Of a stretch of DNA of 64,000 nt, positions 20,357 to 30,976 are shown piece after piece. The DNA lies in contig NZ_JAHYCA010000002.1 of the NCBI RefSeq assembly GCF_019430905.1, positions 620,001 through 684,000 of the forward strand, given 5' to 3'. Numbering within the stretch: position 1 is the first letter of the stretch; every line of letters begins with the position of its first letter. Both the position numbers and the translations under genes were made by a program. Source of the stretch: Billgrantia antri (GTDB lineage Bacteria > Pseudomonadota > Gammaproteobacteria > Pseudomonadales > Halomonadaceae). The notes under the pieces are model-generated. The model did not search any database. It had not been told where the DNA came from and saw only the letters and a list, made by a program, of their open reading frames with translations.

Positions 20357-20579
20357 GCTGCCCCTTGCTTCTGCCCGTGCGAGATCCGGGGCCATTGCCT
20401 GTGGCAGACCTGCCCATGTGTCAATTTGCGCCAGCAATAAGCACAGTGTGGGGAGCAGGAATGCTTCTCTTGATTAAAGTTAATATTCTGTATTTTAAGC
20501 AAAAAATAGAAATCCCGGTGAGGCTGGCACGTCTTCTGCTGGAACGGAGTGAGGACGAGTCAAATCAGGGAGAGAGCCA

Positions 20580-21011
20580 ATGAGTCATGAGACGCGTAAA
20601 CCCAGATCTGCCTGGCGACTGACTGCCTTGGCTTCGGCAGTGGCGGTAGCGCTAGGGACGCTGTCACTTGCTGGTTGCGGCAATGAGGAAGACGAGCTGC
20701 CGCCCATCGAGGAGGAGGCGCCCGCCATGGAGGAGCAGGGTACCCAGATGGATGACGCGACGTCTGATCCCGGAATCGATCAGACCGACACCGCTTCCGA
20801 TGATGGCGCTGAGGTGCCTGGGACGAACGCCGATGCAAACACGGAAGACCAGGCTGACTCGGAAGTGACCGAGAACGTGGCTCCCGAGCAGGATCCGCTC
20901 CCGGAAGCCGAACAGGAACCGGTACCTGAGGAGCAACCCGAGGGGCAGCAGGCCACCATGGAGGGTGATCAGGAAGCGTCCTCCGAGGAAGAGCAGGGCA
21001 GCGGCAGTTAA
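20580..21011 (+). CDS. Highly acidic lipoprotein of unknown function
   Basis: A 143-residue protein. Residues 1-33 are a lipoprotein signal with a clear lipobox LAGC. Everything after the cysteine is low-complexity and strongly acidic (Glu/Asp/Pro/Gln, few hydrophobics), so it is probably disordered and tethered to a membrane. GGGAGAG lies upstream. Acidic low-complexity exported proteins are common in halophiles. No family was recognised. It sits 95 bases ahead of another low-complexity exported protein, and the two may be cotranscribed. Confidence 0.75.
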   Translation: MSHETRKPRSAWRLTALASAVAVALGTLSLAGCGNEEDELPPIEEEAPAMEEQGTQMDDATSDPGIDQTDTASDDGAEVPGTNADANTEDQADSEVTENVAPEQDPLPEAEQEPVPEEQPEGQQATMEGDQEASSEEEQGSGS

Positions 21012-21106
21012 ACCGACGGCCCTTTCACGTGCCCCTGCCGAGGATGGCGGGGGCAGGCAGGAAGCCCAACCCGTCGTTGCAAGACGATATGGCAGGAGGT
21101 GGAGAG

Positions 21107-21634
21107 ATGATGTCCAAGGAATTTCTGAAGAAGCTAGGCATTTTCGGCATTACTGTAGGTCTGACGGCGAGCCCGCTGGCGCTGGCGCAGCAGACTCAGC
21201 AGGACCAATACCAGACGCAGCAAGGCACCGATCAGCCGTCATACCCGACTACGGAAGAGGCTCCGGGCCATGAGACCGCACCCGGCGTCGATCCGGGGGA
21301 TCCTGCGGCACCGGGTATCGACGGTACCACTGCACCAGGCGCGGATCCGGCCATGCCGGGCACCGAAGCGGATCCGGGCATGCAGCAGGATCCGGGTATG
21401 CCGCAAGAGCCGGGTATGCCACAGGAGCCTGGAATGGAGCAGAACCCGGGCATGCAGCAACAGCCAGGCACTGAAACCGTTCCGGGTGCCGATCCGACCA
21501 TGCCGGGGGCGCAGGACGACGCCGGCTTCGGCAAGGGCGCGGAGGCGGTCCCGGGTGAAGAGCCCGAGTACGAGTACGAGAACGAGGAAGAAGAGTGGGA
21601 CTATCCGGAGGAGGAGAACGAAGGCGCTTCGTGA
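21107..21634 (+). CDS. Exported Pro-Gly-Met repeat protein of unknown function
   Basis: A 175-residue protein with a signal peptide ending near ALA-QQ. After a Gln-rich stretch it carries many short repeats with PG every six to eleven residues (PGMPQEPGMPQEPGMEQNPG type), then an acidic tail (EYEYENEEEEWDYPEEENE). The start at 21107 follows AGGAGGTGGAG; ATG at 21110 is equally possible. The repeats suggest an extended cell-envelope protein. No known family was recognised. Confidence 0.75.
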   Translation: MMSKEFLKKLGIFGITVGLTASPLALAQQTQQDQYQTQQGTDQPSYPTTEEAPGHETAPGVDPGDPAAPGIDGTTAPGADPAMPGTEADPGMQQDPGMPQEPGMPQEPGMEQNPGMQQQPGTETVPGADPTMPGAQDDAGFGKGAEAVPGEEPEYEYENEEEEWDYPEEENEGAS

Positions 21635-21846
21635 TCTACCGGGTTTCGGCCCCGGCCGGGCGGCTGGGGCCAGAGGAGTAGGATCGACGCAAGGATGCGT
21701 CACTCTAGCATGACGCGGCGCAATCCGCTGGCGGCCCGCCACCCTCCCCCCTTGCACCGTCAGTAGGATTGCATGGCGTGCTTCGCCCCCGAGCTCCCAC
21801 GGGGTCTTTTTGTGTCTTGCCATGGCATTGCATCGCTACGACGCGG

Positions 21847-23235
21847 TTACTCTTCCTCAAGGCGGCGATAGAGCGTACGCCTGGCGATGCCGAGGATGTC
21901 GGCGGTACGCCGCTTGTTGCCACCCGTCGCCTCGAGCACTTTCTGAATGTAGCGCTTCTCGACCTCCTCCAGACTGGGCCAACTCTGCTGGCCACGGGTC
22001 ATCAAGGCATGGCCGGCTTCGACCTGACGGGCCACCCCCCGCTGTTCCTGACCATGCTGACGAATACGCTCGGGCAGGTCGGCATGGCTGAGCAGACCCT
22101 CCTCCGCCAGGGTCACGGCGCGCATGACGGCATTCTCGAGTTCGCGCACGTTGCCGGGATAGGGGTATTCCAGCAAGGTCTGCAAGGCCAGGGGCTCGAT
22201 GCGCTCGATGTGCTTGCCCTGGGCGCCGGCATGCTTCTCGATCATGGCGGAGATCAGTCGCTCCACATCTCCCGGGCGTTCACGCAGGGGAGGGATGCGT
22301 AGCGAAAAGGTCTCCAGACGATAGAACAGGTCGCTGCGGAAGTTGCCGCTCTCGATCTCCTGCTCCAGGTCGCGATGGGTGGCGGCAATGATGCGCACAT
22401 CCACTGCTTCTTCCTTCTCGGCACCCACTGCCTTGATCATCTTCTCCTGCAATGCCCGTAGCAGCTTGGCCTGCAGGCCGGGCGACATCTCGCCGATCTC
22501 GTCGAGAAAGAGGCTGCCGCCATTGGCTGCCTGGAACAGGCCCTGGCGTGATTCGTTGGCGCCGGTGAAGGCGCCTTTCACATGGCCGAAGAACTCGCTC
22601 TCCATCAGTTCGGAAGGAATGCTGGCACAGTTGATGGCAATGAAAGGTTCGTCGGCCCGCGGGCTCTCGGCATGAATGGCACGGGCCAGCAGCTCCTTGC
22701 CGGTGCCGCTCTCCCCGAGGATCAGGATAGGTGCATCGCTTCTGGCCAGGCGGGCCGCATCGTGGAAGAGCGACTGCATCGTCTCGCTCTCGCCGACGAT
22801 GCCGTGGAAGTGGCCGGCCGGCTCGCTTTGATACAGACGCTCGGCCAAGCGGCGGTTTTCCAGTACCCGAAAAATCGCCTCCCCCACGCTCTCCAGGTCC
22901 AGTGGCTTGGTAAGGAAGTCGTCGGCGCCAATTTTTAGTGCCTCGACGGCCTGGTCGATGGTGCCGAAGGCGGTGATGACGATGAACCCCACTCGATTGC
23001 CTTCATGGCGCAGCTGCTCGAGCAGCTGCATGCCGCTCATGCCGGGGAGACGTACGTCGCTGATCACCAGAGCCACTTCGCTATGACTCAGGGTAACCAC
23101 GGCTTCCTCGGCACTGCTTACACCTAGCGTGTGATACCCGGCTTCCTGGAGCTCCTCTTCCAGCAGTTCGAGAATGGCGGCGTCATCCTCGACGATGAGG
23201 ATCGGAAGGTCGGTATGGCTGTGGCTCCCAGTCAC
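21847..23235 (-). CDS. Sigma-54-dependent response regulator, NtrC family
   Basis: A 462-residue regulator. Receiver domain residues 1-125 have the phosphoacceptor D60 in VISDVRLPGMSG. The central AAA+ domain has Walker A GESGTGKE (about 174-181) and an intact GAFTGA loop (221-226) that contacts sigma-54. A Fis-type helix-turn-helix is at the C-terminus (GGNKRRTADILGIARRTLYR). The GTG start overlaps the stop of the sensor kinase gene by four bases, so the two are cotranslated. Targets are unknown; -24/-12 promoters elsewhere would be expected. Confidence 0.95.
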   Translation of the reverse strand: MTGSHSHTDLPILIVEDDAAILELLEEELQEAGYHTLGVSSAEEAVVTLSHSEVALVISDVRLPGMSGMQLLEQLRHEGNRVGFIVITAFGTIDQAVEALKIGADDFLTKPLDLESVGEAIFRVLENRRLAERLYQSEPAGHFHGIVGESETMQSLFHDAARLARSDAPILILGESGTGKELLARAIHAESPRADEPFIAINCASIPSELMESEFFGHVKGAFTGANESRQGLFQAANGGSLFLDEIGEMSPGLQAKLLRALQEKMIKAVGAEKEEAVDVRIIAATHRDLEQEIESGNFRSDLFYRLETFSLRIPPLRERPGDVERLISAMIEKHAGAQGKHIERIEPLALQTLLEYPYPGNVRELENAVMRAVTLAEEGLLSHADLPERIRQHGQEQRGVARQVEAGHALMTRGQQSWPSLEEVEKRYIQKVLEATGGNKRRTADILGIARRTLYRRLEEE

Positions 23236-24689
23236 GTGGCGGTTCCTCCTCCATCGTTATCGTTCAGTGGCAGTCCGATCTCGAAGCCGGCTCCCCCCAG
23301 TTCGCTGTCGAACACCCCGACGGTGCCACCATGGTCGTTGATGATTCGGTGCACCATGGAAAGCCCCAGGCCACTACCTTGGCCAACGGGCTTGGTGGTG
23401 AAAAAAGGATCGAAGACCTTCGGTTTGTCCTGATCGGCGATTCCTGTGCCATCATCCTCCAACCATAGCGTCAGCCAGCCTCCCTGTTCCCGTGAGTGGA
23501 TGCGGACACGGCTGACGCCCTCGGCCTGGGCGGCGTTGCGTAGCAGGTTGGTCAGCACCTGGATCAACTGCTGGCCGTTGGCCAGCAGCGGTGAGGATGA
23601 CGGCGCAAGGTCGAGTTCGAGCCGGATAGCGTTCTGCTCGAGGTCTTCCTCGACCAATTCGCGTGCCGTCGCGAGAAGGTCGGACAGCTCCAGCGGCTCC
23701 TTCTCGACATTGTGACGGCGACCCAGCTCCATCAGTTGGCGCACGATCTCGACGATACGCTCCACCTCGCTGCGAATGCGCCCGAGCTTGGCCCTATCCG
23801 CCTCGTCCAGGGTCTCACGCCGGGCCAGGCGCTGGGCCTGGCCGTTGATCACCGTGAGCGGCGCACCAATCTCGTGTGCAACCCCGGCGGCCAGCACGCC
23901 CAGCTCGGCGAGCTTCTTCGACTTGCGCAGGCGTTTCTCGAGCTCGATCTCCTTGCGCCGGCGCGCCTCGATGTCGGCGTCTTTCTCGGCCATGGCATCC
24001 AGCATGCCGTTGAGCGCAACGGCCAGGCGCTCGTACTCCTGCGGCCCCTTGGCTTCGGCACGCTGGCCGCGGTCGCCGGCCTCGACACGCTGCATGACGG
24101 CGAGCAGGCGCTCCAGCGGTCGCTCGATGTGGCGCCGAAAGCCCCACCAAATGCCGAATACGATGCCGGCGGCGCCGATGACGAAGGCCAACAGTGCCAG
24201 CTGACTGAGGAACCCGGTGTAGTTCTCGATGCCGGTATTCAGGCGGTTGACTTGCAGTACGCCTTGAATCTCCCCGGTGGCGGAAAGCAGCGGCTTCAAC
24301 GCCGAGTAGTAGTGCCAGCCTTCGTGCTCACGGTAGGCGGCCCGCATTTTTCCTTCCTCGGCCACCTCACGAATGGTCTCGGGGCTGAACAGCGCCTGGC
24401 CCAGCCCGAGGCCGTAGATCTCCCGCCCGCTGGCGTCGAACACATAGGCGCCGTAGATGCGATGAAACGAAAAAGCGGAGTAGAGCGACTCCTCCAGGGG
24501 CTCGGTGGCATCGCGCGTCAGGGCCTGGCTCAGGGTCGTGCCGATCACGTTGGTGATGACCTGGACTTCCCGCTCCAGACGATTGCGCACGTTGTCCTCC
24601 AGCGACTTGATGGCCACCAGGCTGAAGGTCAGCAGCGCGAGAAAGAGCGGTGCGATGATGGTCAGGAGTATGAGGTTGCGTAGGCGCAT
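23232..24689 (-). CDS. Membrane sensor histidine kinase, partner of the NtrC-type regulator
   Basis: About 485 residues from the ATG at 24689, chosen because the hydrophobic N-terminus (MRLRNLILLTIIAPLFLALL) starts there; a longer frame would overlap the upstream gene. There are two membrane spans flanking a periplasmic sensor region of about 150 residues, a HAMP-like linker and a coiled coil. The phospho-His box follows (VAHEIGAPLTVINGQAQ, H followed by E), with N, G1, F and G2 boxes (LLRNAAQAEG, EDDGTGI, PFFTTK, GSGLGLSMV). The signal is unknown. Confidence 0.92.
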   Translation of the reverse strand: MRLRNLILLTIIAPLFLALLTFSLVAIKSLEDNVRNRLEREVQVITNVIGTTLSQALTRDATEPLEESLYSAFSFHRIYGAYVFDASGREIYGLGLGQALFSPETIREVAEEGKMRAAYREHEGWHYYSALKPLLSATGEIQGVLQVNRLNTGIENYTGFLSQLALLAFVIGAAGIVFGIWWGFRRHIERPLERLLAVMQRVEAGDRGQRAEAKGPQEYERLAVALNGMLDAMAEKDADIEARRRKEIELEKRLRKSKKLAELGVLAAGVAHEIGAPLTVINGQAQRLARRETLDEADRAKLGRIRSEVERIVEIVRQLMELGRRHNVEKEPLELSDLLATARELVEEDLEQNAIRLELDLAPSSSPLLANGQQLIQVLTNLLRNAAQAEGVSRVRIHSREQGGWLTLWLEDDGTGIADQDKPKVFDPFFTTKPVGQGSGLGLSMVHRIINDHGGTVGVFDSELGGAGFEIGLPLNDNDGGGTAT

Positions 24690-24760
24690 GGCGGCTCGCG
24701 AACGGTGGTCGACGAATGCGGCGGCTGTGCCGGCTCTCAGGCCGGGCGCCGCGCCTGAGT

Positions 24761-25900
24761 TCAATTCACCGGCCTCAGCCGGTAGAGACTGCCCTGGGGA
24801 TCGTCGTTGATCAGGTAGATGGCGCCATCCTGCCCCTGGTGAACGTCGCGAATGCGACCGATCTGTCCGTCAAGCACCAACTCCGTGTCGACCACCTGGG
24901 CGTTCTCCAGCGTCAGACGGTACAGCTGCTCGCGGTGCAGCCCCCCGGCCAGCAGATTGCCGCGCCAAGCCTCGAACATGGGGGAGGTGACCTCAGCCAG
25001 GCCGGAGGGGGCGAAACGATCTTCGAAGACGTGAACGGGATCGCGCATGCCGGGCAGGGTGGCCTCGCCGACAGGGCGACGGGAGACGTAGGTCTTGCCG
25101 AGACTCACCTCGGGCCAGCCGTAGTTTTCGCCGCCGATCAGCCGGTTGAGCTCGTCGCCACCCAGCGGGCCGTGCTCGGTGGCCCAGGCGTCGCCCGCTT
25201 GGGTGACTACCAGGCCCTGGGGGTTACGATTGCCGAAGGTAAAGATTTCGCCGAGGGCCTCGTCGTTCCCGACGAATGGGTTATCGTCGGGCACGCCGCC
25301 GGTCTCAGTCAGCCGCAGCACGCTGCCGGCATGGTCACGACGATCCTGCGCACGCGATGGGCTGCCGCGTTCGCCAACGCTCATCAGCAGGGTGCCGTCG
25401 GGCAGCCAAGCGAGCCGGGAGCCGTAGTGACGCCCGGGATCGCTGTAACGCCCTTGTGCGAAGAGCAGCTCGACGTCGGTCAGCTCGCCATCGCCGAGCC
25501 GGGCACGACTCAGGGCGGTGGCGGTGCCGCCCGCGCCGGGCTTGCTCCAGGTGAAGTAGAGCCAATCGTGCTCGCCGTCGCCATAGTGCGGATGCAGTGC
25601 CACGTCGAGGAGCCCGCCCTGTGACTGTGCGCTGACCTCGGGCACGCCTTGCAGGTGGGTGACATCGCCAGTCTCATCGATCAGCGCCAGGCGCCCTGGG
25701 CGCTCGCTGACCAGGAAGCGTCCATCGGGAAGTTGCTCCACCGACCATGGGTGTTCGAGCCCCTCGGCGATGCGCTCCAGGCGCAGCTCGAGGTGTTCGG
25801 TAGAGATTCGGTCGAGGGCCTCGACGGCCTGGGCCGAACCGCCACTCCCCAAGGTAGCGGCCAGCAGAGGCACTGCCAGCCGCTTGCTTGCCTTAAGCAT
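24761..25900 (-). CDS. PQQ-dependent aldose sugar dehydrogenase-like protein
   Basis: A 379-residue secreted beta-propeller of the sGDH/YliI family with a signal peptide ending near SAQA. Family features include EHPWSVEQLPDGRFLVSERPGRL, the calcium/PQQ-site region GNRNPQGL and EHGPLGGDELN. It would oxidise aldose sugars in the periplasm with pyrroloquinoline quinone. No PQQ biosynthesis genes are in the window. It lies 71 bases upstream of the sensor kinase on the same strand, so the three genes may be one transcript; whether the kinase relates to sugars is speculation. Confidence 0.88.
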   Translation of the reverse strand: MLKASKRLAVPLLAATLGSGGSAQAVEALDRISTEHLELRLERIAEGLEHPWSVEQLPDGRFLVSERPGRLALIDETGDVTHLQGVPEVSAQSQGGLLDVALHPHYGDGEHDWLYFTWSKPGAGGTATALSRARLGDGELTDVELLFAQGRYSDPGRHYGSRLAWLPDGTLLMSVGERGSPSRAQDRRDHAGSVLRLTETGGVPDDNPFVGNDEALGEIFTFGNRNPQGLVVTQAGDAWATEHGPLGGDELNRLIGGENYGWPEVSLGKTYVSRRPVGEATLPGMRDPVHVFEDRFAPSGLAEVTSPMFEAWRGNLLAGGLHREQLYRLTLENAQVVDTELVLDGQIGRIRDVHQGQDGAIYLINDDPQGSLYRLRPVN

Positions 25901-25992
25901 GTCTCCCTCCCTTGCATTTTGTTACCGCCCCCGTCGAATAAAGACTCCGGGGCGGCCTGGGTGTTCCCATCACCCGTATGCGGCCCTTGGCG

Positions 25993-26868
25993 CTACATCA
26001 GGATCGCCAGCAGGATCGGCAGGTAGAGCAAGGCCAGCAGCGTCGAACAGAACACCAGGCTGGCCACGTACTCCGGCTCACGCTTGGCGCGCTGCGCGAA
26101 CAGATAATTGAAGACCGCCACCGGCATGCTCATCTGCAACACCAGGATGCTGAGCGCCAAGGGCGACAGATCGAGCAGCGTGCCGATGCCCCAGGCCAGC
26201 AGCGCGGCGACCGGGATGCGCAGCAGGCTGAAGCCGATCCCGGAGCGCAGGTTCTTGACCTTTATGCTGGCCAGCGACACGCCCAGCGTGATCAGCATCA
26301 GCGGCACGGTGAAGCCCGAGATCAGCCCCACGCTGTTGGCCAGCCAGCGCGGCAGCTCGGTGTCGGTCAGCAGCAGCGTCAGTGCTATCAGGATAGCGTA
26401 AACCGTGGGTGTCCTGACCAGCGTTCGCAGCGGGTTGCCGGTGCTGGCGATCACGGCGCCGATGGTGAACTGGAACAGCGAGACCGTGACCATCACCGTG
26501 ATGCCGAAGGCGAAGCCGGCGCTCCCGAAGGCGTAAAGCACGACCGGCAGCCCCATGTTGCCCGTATTGGGGTACATCATGGGGGCCAGCAACACGCGCC
26601 AATCTCGGCGTAGCAGGCGTGCCATGGCGAAGGTGGCCAGGCCCATGCAAACCATCACCAGGGCGGTGGCCAGCATGGTGCGCCCGAAGCTGCTGGCGTC
26701 GATGTCAGCGCCGGCGAGTGACGAGATCACCAAGGCCGGTGTACCGATGTTGAAGACCAGGCGCGTGACGAAGTCCACGGGGTAGGGCTGGCCCATGCGA
26801 ATCCAGGTGAAGCCCAGGCCGGCGCCGGCCAGCACGGGCGCCATCACGGCAAAGAGGTCGGCGAGCAT
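25993..26868 (-). CDS. AEC-family (auxin efflux carrier-like) transporter
   Basis: A 291-residue membrane protein with about ten spans and the MleP/AEC pattern (PALVISSLAGADI, then MMYPNTGNMGLPVVLYAFG with the conserved NxGNxGLP block). Relatives move malonate, malate or related carboxylates. Substrate unknown. It stands 92 bases upstream of the sugar dehydrogenase gene on the same strand and diverges from the ABC exporter gene across a 170-base promoter region. Confidence 0.88.
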   Translation of the reverse strand: MLADLFAVMAPVLAGAGLGFTWIRMGQPYPVDFVTRLVFNIGTPALVISSLAGADIDASSFGRTMLATALVMVCMGLATFAMARLLRRDWRVLLAPMMYPNTGNMGLPVVLYAFGSAGFAFGITVMVTVSLFQFTIGAVIASTGNPLRTLVRTPTVYAILIALTLLLTDTELPRWLANSVGLISGFTVPLMLITLGVSLASIKVKNLRSGIGFSLLRIPVAALLAWGIGTLLDLSPLALSILVLQMSMPVAVFNYLFAQRAKREPEYVASLVFCSTLLALLYLPILLAILM

Positions 26869-27038
26869 CGAGCGTCCTTGGCGGTGAGCAAGCTAAGTAT
26901 TGTACAGTTCCGGTGCGCCAAGATCATGTCGGTGGTTCGCCCGTCTAGCCGCTTGAGTCGACGGGCTGGCCTGGTTCCTCCTTGGTGGAAGCGCCCTGAC
27001 CCGGTAAGCTGCGACTCTTGTTCGCAAGGAATTCTCAA

Positions 27039-28844
<1,806 letters not shown>

Positions 28845-28867
28845 GAGGGCATATTGCCCGAGAGGTT

Positions 28868-29470
28868 TTAAGTCTCTGGTTTGACCAGCAGGGCATCGAG
28901 GCTGACCGGTACCTCGTCGCCGATCTGCTCATAGCCGAGCAGCAGCAGCACCGAACGCAGGGTGGGGTTGGCCATCAGTGCCTGCCCATCCAGCGCCACC
29001 CGCTCGGCGTTGGTCACCTGCACCTGGCCGCTGCTCGTCTTGGTGAAGCGCACCGGCAGCGACTCCTCGCGCACGGCATTGCCCGAGCGCACCTTCATGG
29101 TCAGGGTTTCCACCAGGGAATCGCCCACCGCCAACCGGTCCAGCCGTCCGGGCGGGAACTGCGTGGTCAGTGTGGCCATGGGCCGCTCGGTGACGCCGGC
29201 AAGCCACGGCGGCAATTGCCCGAGCCGTTCCACCACGTCGCTCTGGTTGAGCCGCAGCGGCATCTCCAGGGAGCCATCCTCATTCGCACTGCCGGAAAGC
29301 CGGCGTACCTCATGCTGGCGCGGCACGGGCCCATCGGGAGTGATCTGCATTACCGTGGCGGAGACCCGCGAGTGCTCGGGATCCAGCTCCCAGGCCGCCA
29401 ACGGCAGGGCGAACAGCAGGGCGGAGGCGCCCAGGGCGATCAAAGAGAAGGAAGAGAAAAGGCGTTTCAT
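28868..29470 (-). CDS. YceI-like exported protein
   Basis: A 200-residue protein with an N-terminal signal sequence (LFALPLAA-W) and a YceI-type lipocalin-like beta-barrel pattern starting AWELDPEHSRVSATVMQ and ending in a strand GDEVPVSLDALLV. YceI-family barrels bind isoprenoid-type or other hydrophobic molecules; the ligand here is unknown. The start at 29470 is chosen for the signal peptide. Homology is weaker than for canonical YceI, so the family call is moderate. Its upstream region borders the tRNA gene. Confidence 0.75.
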   Translation of the reverse strand: MKRLFSSFSLIALGASALLFALPLAAWELDPEHSRVSATVMQITPDGPVPRQHEVRRLSGSANEDGSLEMPLRLNQSDVVERLGQLPPWLAGVTERPMATLTTQFPPGRLDRLAVGDSLVETLTMKVRSGNAVREESLPVRFTKTSSGQVQVTNAERVALDGQALMANPTLRSVLLLLGYEQIGDEVPVSLDALLVKPET

Positions 29471-29615
29471 CAGCGGTGCGTCTCCTGCAGCGGAAGCTTC
29501 CCCCAGAAGACACGCCAAACGCTGAGAAGTGCCCGAACCGTCGGCACGGAAAAAGCCGACCCCGAGCCTCTGGCCTCGCCCGGCAGCATTCGCTATCATA
29601 CGGCGGCGCAATGCA

Positions 29616-29692
<77 letters not shown>

Positions 29693-29741
29693 TTAAAATC
29701 AGCTACTTAAGAATTTTCTGTGGTGAGTCCCATAGTCCAAG

Positions 29742-29760
29742 GGTACAGTTTCGGTACAGT
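29742..29760 (+). repeat. Paired GGTACAGT repeats, possible integrase arm sites (left)
   Basis: GGTACAGT at 29742-29749 and 29753-29760, 11 bases apart, between attL and the integrase start. A similar pair with the same 11-base phase lies near attR. They could be arm-type sites for integrase or an excisionase, or an operator for int. Confidence 0.4.
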
Positions 29761-29789
29761 GCCGATCCTTCAGCCCCCTGGAGACTTTC

Positions 29790-30854
29790 ATGGCCACCAT
29801 CGTCAAGACCCCCGCCGGTAGCTGGAAAGCCGTCATCCGTAAGACCGGCTGGCCCACCACCGCCAAGACCTTCCGCACCAAGCGAGATGCCCAGGACTGG
29901 GCACGCCGCACCGAAGACGAGATGGTCCGCGGCGTCTATATCCAGCGCAGCGCCTCGGAGCGCATGACGCTAGAAGCAGCGCTCAAGCGCTACCTGGCCG
30001 ATGTCACCCCCACTAAGAAACCCAGCACCCAGAAGAGTGAGCGCCACAAGGCCAACACGCTGATCGAGCACCTGGGCAAATACTCCCTCGCGGCACTGAC
30101 GCCAGAGCTGGTTGCCCACTACCGCGATGACCGGTTGAACAGCCTTGGGCATCGGGGCCAACCCATCAGCCCCAATACCGTGCGCCTGGAGCTCGCCTTG
30201 CTCGGCCACCTCTACACCGTGGCCATCCAGGAATGGGGCCTGGGTCTGACCTACAACCCCGTCCAGAACATCCGCAAGCCAAGCCCTGGGGAAGGGCGCG
30301 ACCGGCGCCTGAGCCCCGACGAGGAGAAGCGCCTGTTCGCCGTGTTACGGCAGCACAGCAACCCCATGCTGGCCTGGATCGCCAGAATCGCCCTGGAGAC
30401 GGGCATGCGCTCGTCGGAGATCCTGACCCTCTCTCGCTCCCAGGTCGACGTGAAACGCCGCGTGGTGCGCCTCACGGACACCAAGAACAACGAAGCTCGC
30501 CTGGTGCCCCTGACCCAGGCGGCCACCGAGGTGTTCAAGCAGGCGTTGAACAACCCGGTGCGCCCGCTCGACTGTGACCTGGTGTTCTTCGGTGAGCCTG
30601 GCAGGGACGGAAAGCGCGGCCCCTACGCCTACACCAAGCTCTGGAACCAGGCCAAGAAGAAGGCCAGGCTCGATGACTTCCGCTTTCATGACCTACGCCA
30701 TGAAGCCGTCAGCCGCCTGGTAGAGGCGGGGCTATCCGACCAGGAGGTCGCCGCGATCAGTGGGCACAAGTCAATGCAGATGCTCCGGCGGTATACTCAC
30801 TTGCGAGCTGAAGAATTGGTTGAGAAACTAGATCGTATTCAATGTAGATTATAG
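29790..30854 (+). CDS. int: Tyrosine-recombinase integrase
   Basis: A 354-residue site-specific recombinase with an N-terminal arm/core-binding region and C-terminal catalytic domain. The catalytic set is complete: R207 (ETGMRSSEI), K232 (DTKNNEARLVPL), H300-x-x-R303 (HDLRHEA), H326 (SGHKS) and nucleophile Y335 (RRYTHL). It is transcribed away from the tRNA, and its gene begins 98 bases from attL. It would catalyse integration and excision at the 46-base tRNA sequence. GC-rich like the host, unlike the cargo that follows. Confidence 0.95.
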   Translation: MATIVKTPAGSWKAVIRKTGWPTTAKTFRTKRDAQDWARRTEDEMVRGVYIQRSASERMTLEAALKRYLADVTPTKKPSTQKSERHKANTLIEHLGKYSLAALTPELVAHYRDDRLNSLGHRGQPISPNTVRLELALLGHLYTVAIQEWGLGLTYNPVQNIRKPSPGEGRDRRLSPDEEKRLFAVLRQHSNPMLAWIARIALETGMRSSEILTLSRSQVDVKRRVVRLTDTKNNEARLVPLTQAATEVFKQALNNPVRPLDCDLVFFGEPGRDGKRGPYAYTKLWNQAKKKARLDDFRFHDLRHEAVSRLVEAGLSDQEVAAISGHKSMQMLRRYTHLRAEELVEKLDRIQCRL

Positions 30855-30976
30855 AGCCTAGGCGGCAAGAATGATTATTGATGTAAGGGGTTTTTATAAA
30901 TAGAGAAAGATTCCAAAAAATCAAGAATTTCTTGTCAATGTTGCTTGATGGTTTAATATGTGAAGTGGAGGGAGAT

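Noticed and set aside
21232..21534. Collagen-like antisense reading frame with PGS/PGA repeats
   Set aside because: It is the mirror of the Pro-Gly repeat gene on the other strand; it has no ribosome site and no start context.
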